Assembly (NCBI RefSeq): GCF_000238275.3
Contig: NZ_AHCF03000003.1
Location: 2,356,501-2,420,500, forward strand
Length of the DNA stretch: 64,000 bases
Reading direction: 5' to 3'
Origin: Pseudoalteromonas undina
Lineage (GTDB): Bacteria; Pseudomonadota; Gammaproteobacteria; Enterobacterales; Alteromonadaceae
Part shown: piece by piece, positions 63,785 through 64,000 of the stretch
Layout: the number at the start of each line of letters is the position of its first letter
Position numbering within the stretch: the stretch's first letter is position 1
The notes under the pieces: generated by a model
Seen by the model: the letters and a program-made list of their open reading frames with translations, nothing else
Database searches by the model: none
What the model was told of the DNA's origin: nothing
Made by a program: the position numbers and the translations under genes

Positions 63785-63985
63785 ATCACTTAGTCTGCCA
63801 TTTTCTCTGCATAAATCGGCATATTCTTAATATTTTTCACTTTTCGCTCTATCCTCATTTTAGCCTAGTATTAGGATCACTTCTTTTTATAAAAATAGTT
63901 GAATAACATAGTCAATTTAGATCTTTGCGGTGCACTAGCCGCTTCTATATGATGCGCACTTTTCAAAATCTTCAAGGCACGCTTA

Positions 63986-64000
63986 ATGACTTTTCAGCAT
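63986..64000 (+). CDS. Possible start of a gene cut by the window edge
   Basis: ATG at 63986 is preceded by AAGG with 8-base spacing and opens a frame reading MTFQH to the window end. Five codons cannot identify a product. The 200 bp before it has no other feature after the terminator at 63758. Confidence 0.35.

Overview
The window looks like chromosome of a marine gammaproteobacterium of the Alteromonadales, most probably Pseudoalteromonas. It is AT-rich, has the ubiE-ubiJ-ubiB-tatABC-tatD-hemB order, and carries many TonB/PepSY/Fur-type envelope genes, a second EF-G of the Vibrio/Alteromonadales type and secreted nucleases and peptidases. This assignment rests on pattern memory, not a search. 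I saw no prophage, IS transposase, CRISPR array, rRNA or tRNA.

Layout. 1-7.3 kb: a cut-off omega-amidase-like gene, a ToxR/CadC-like membrane regulator, an FMN-binding glutamate synthase-like protein, a DUF885 lipoprotein and a degenerate GGDEF protein. 7.4-16.1 kb: ubiquinone genes (ubiE, ubiJ, ubiB), the Tat translocon (tatABC), a small secreted protein, tatD, a membrane diguanylate cyclase and hemB, all on the plus strand. 16.3-23 kb: an ExeM-like extracellular nuclease and opgGH (periplasmic glucans). 23.1-25.2 kb: EF-G 2. 25.4-36.9 kb: a five-gene operon for 3-hydroxybutyrate/acetoacetate use (GntP permease, MetX-like esterase, 3-hydroxybutyrate dehydrogenase, CoA-transferase A and B), a divergent TonB-dependent receptor, and a CrbR/CrbS-like two-component system whose kinase carries a sodium:solute symporter domain.

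36.9-37.6 kb is the most interesting part. Two tandem ~310-bp units each carry a near-consensus sigma70 promoter overlapped by a Fur box, about 216-221 bp of conserved but non-coding sequence, and a rho-independent terminator. Both transcripts contain the RyhB-type core ACATTGCTCA. One long hairpin is kept in both units by different stem sequences around an identical 14-nt loop. I read these as a tandem pair of iron-starvation small RNAs, analogous in arrangement to PrrF1/PrrF2 and in core sequence to RyhB. The dps leader about 3 kb downstream holds a 13-nt complement to this core, interrupted by one bulged base, plus a second partial site.

37.6-52.8 kb: a YlqF-like GTPase, YaeQ, a lipase-like hydrolase preceded by a MITE-like repeat, dps, oligopeptidase B, a protein with a possible chitin-binding module, an RND pump with its adaptor, a DUF5117-type metalloprotease, a PhzF-like protein and a PQ-loop membrane protein. 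53-64 kb: a Fur-box-preceded PepSY protein, a very large HExxH/propeller/barrel protein, yeaD-ydbS-ydbT, a MarR regulator, a YbaN-like protein, and a Fur-box-preceded PepSY-DUF2271-DUF4198 operon. Iron is the recurring theme: two Fur sRNAs, two Fur-box PepSY loci and dps.
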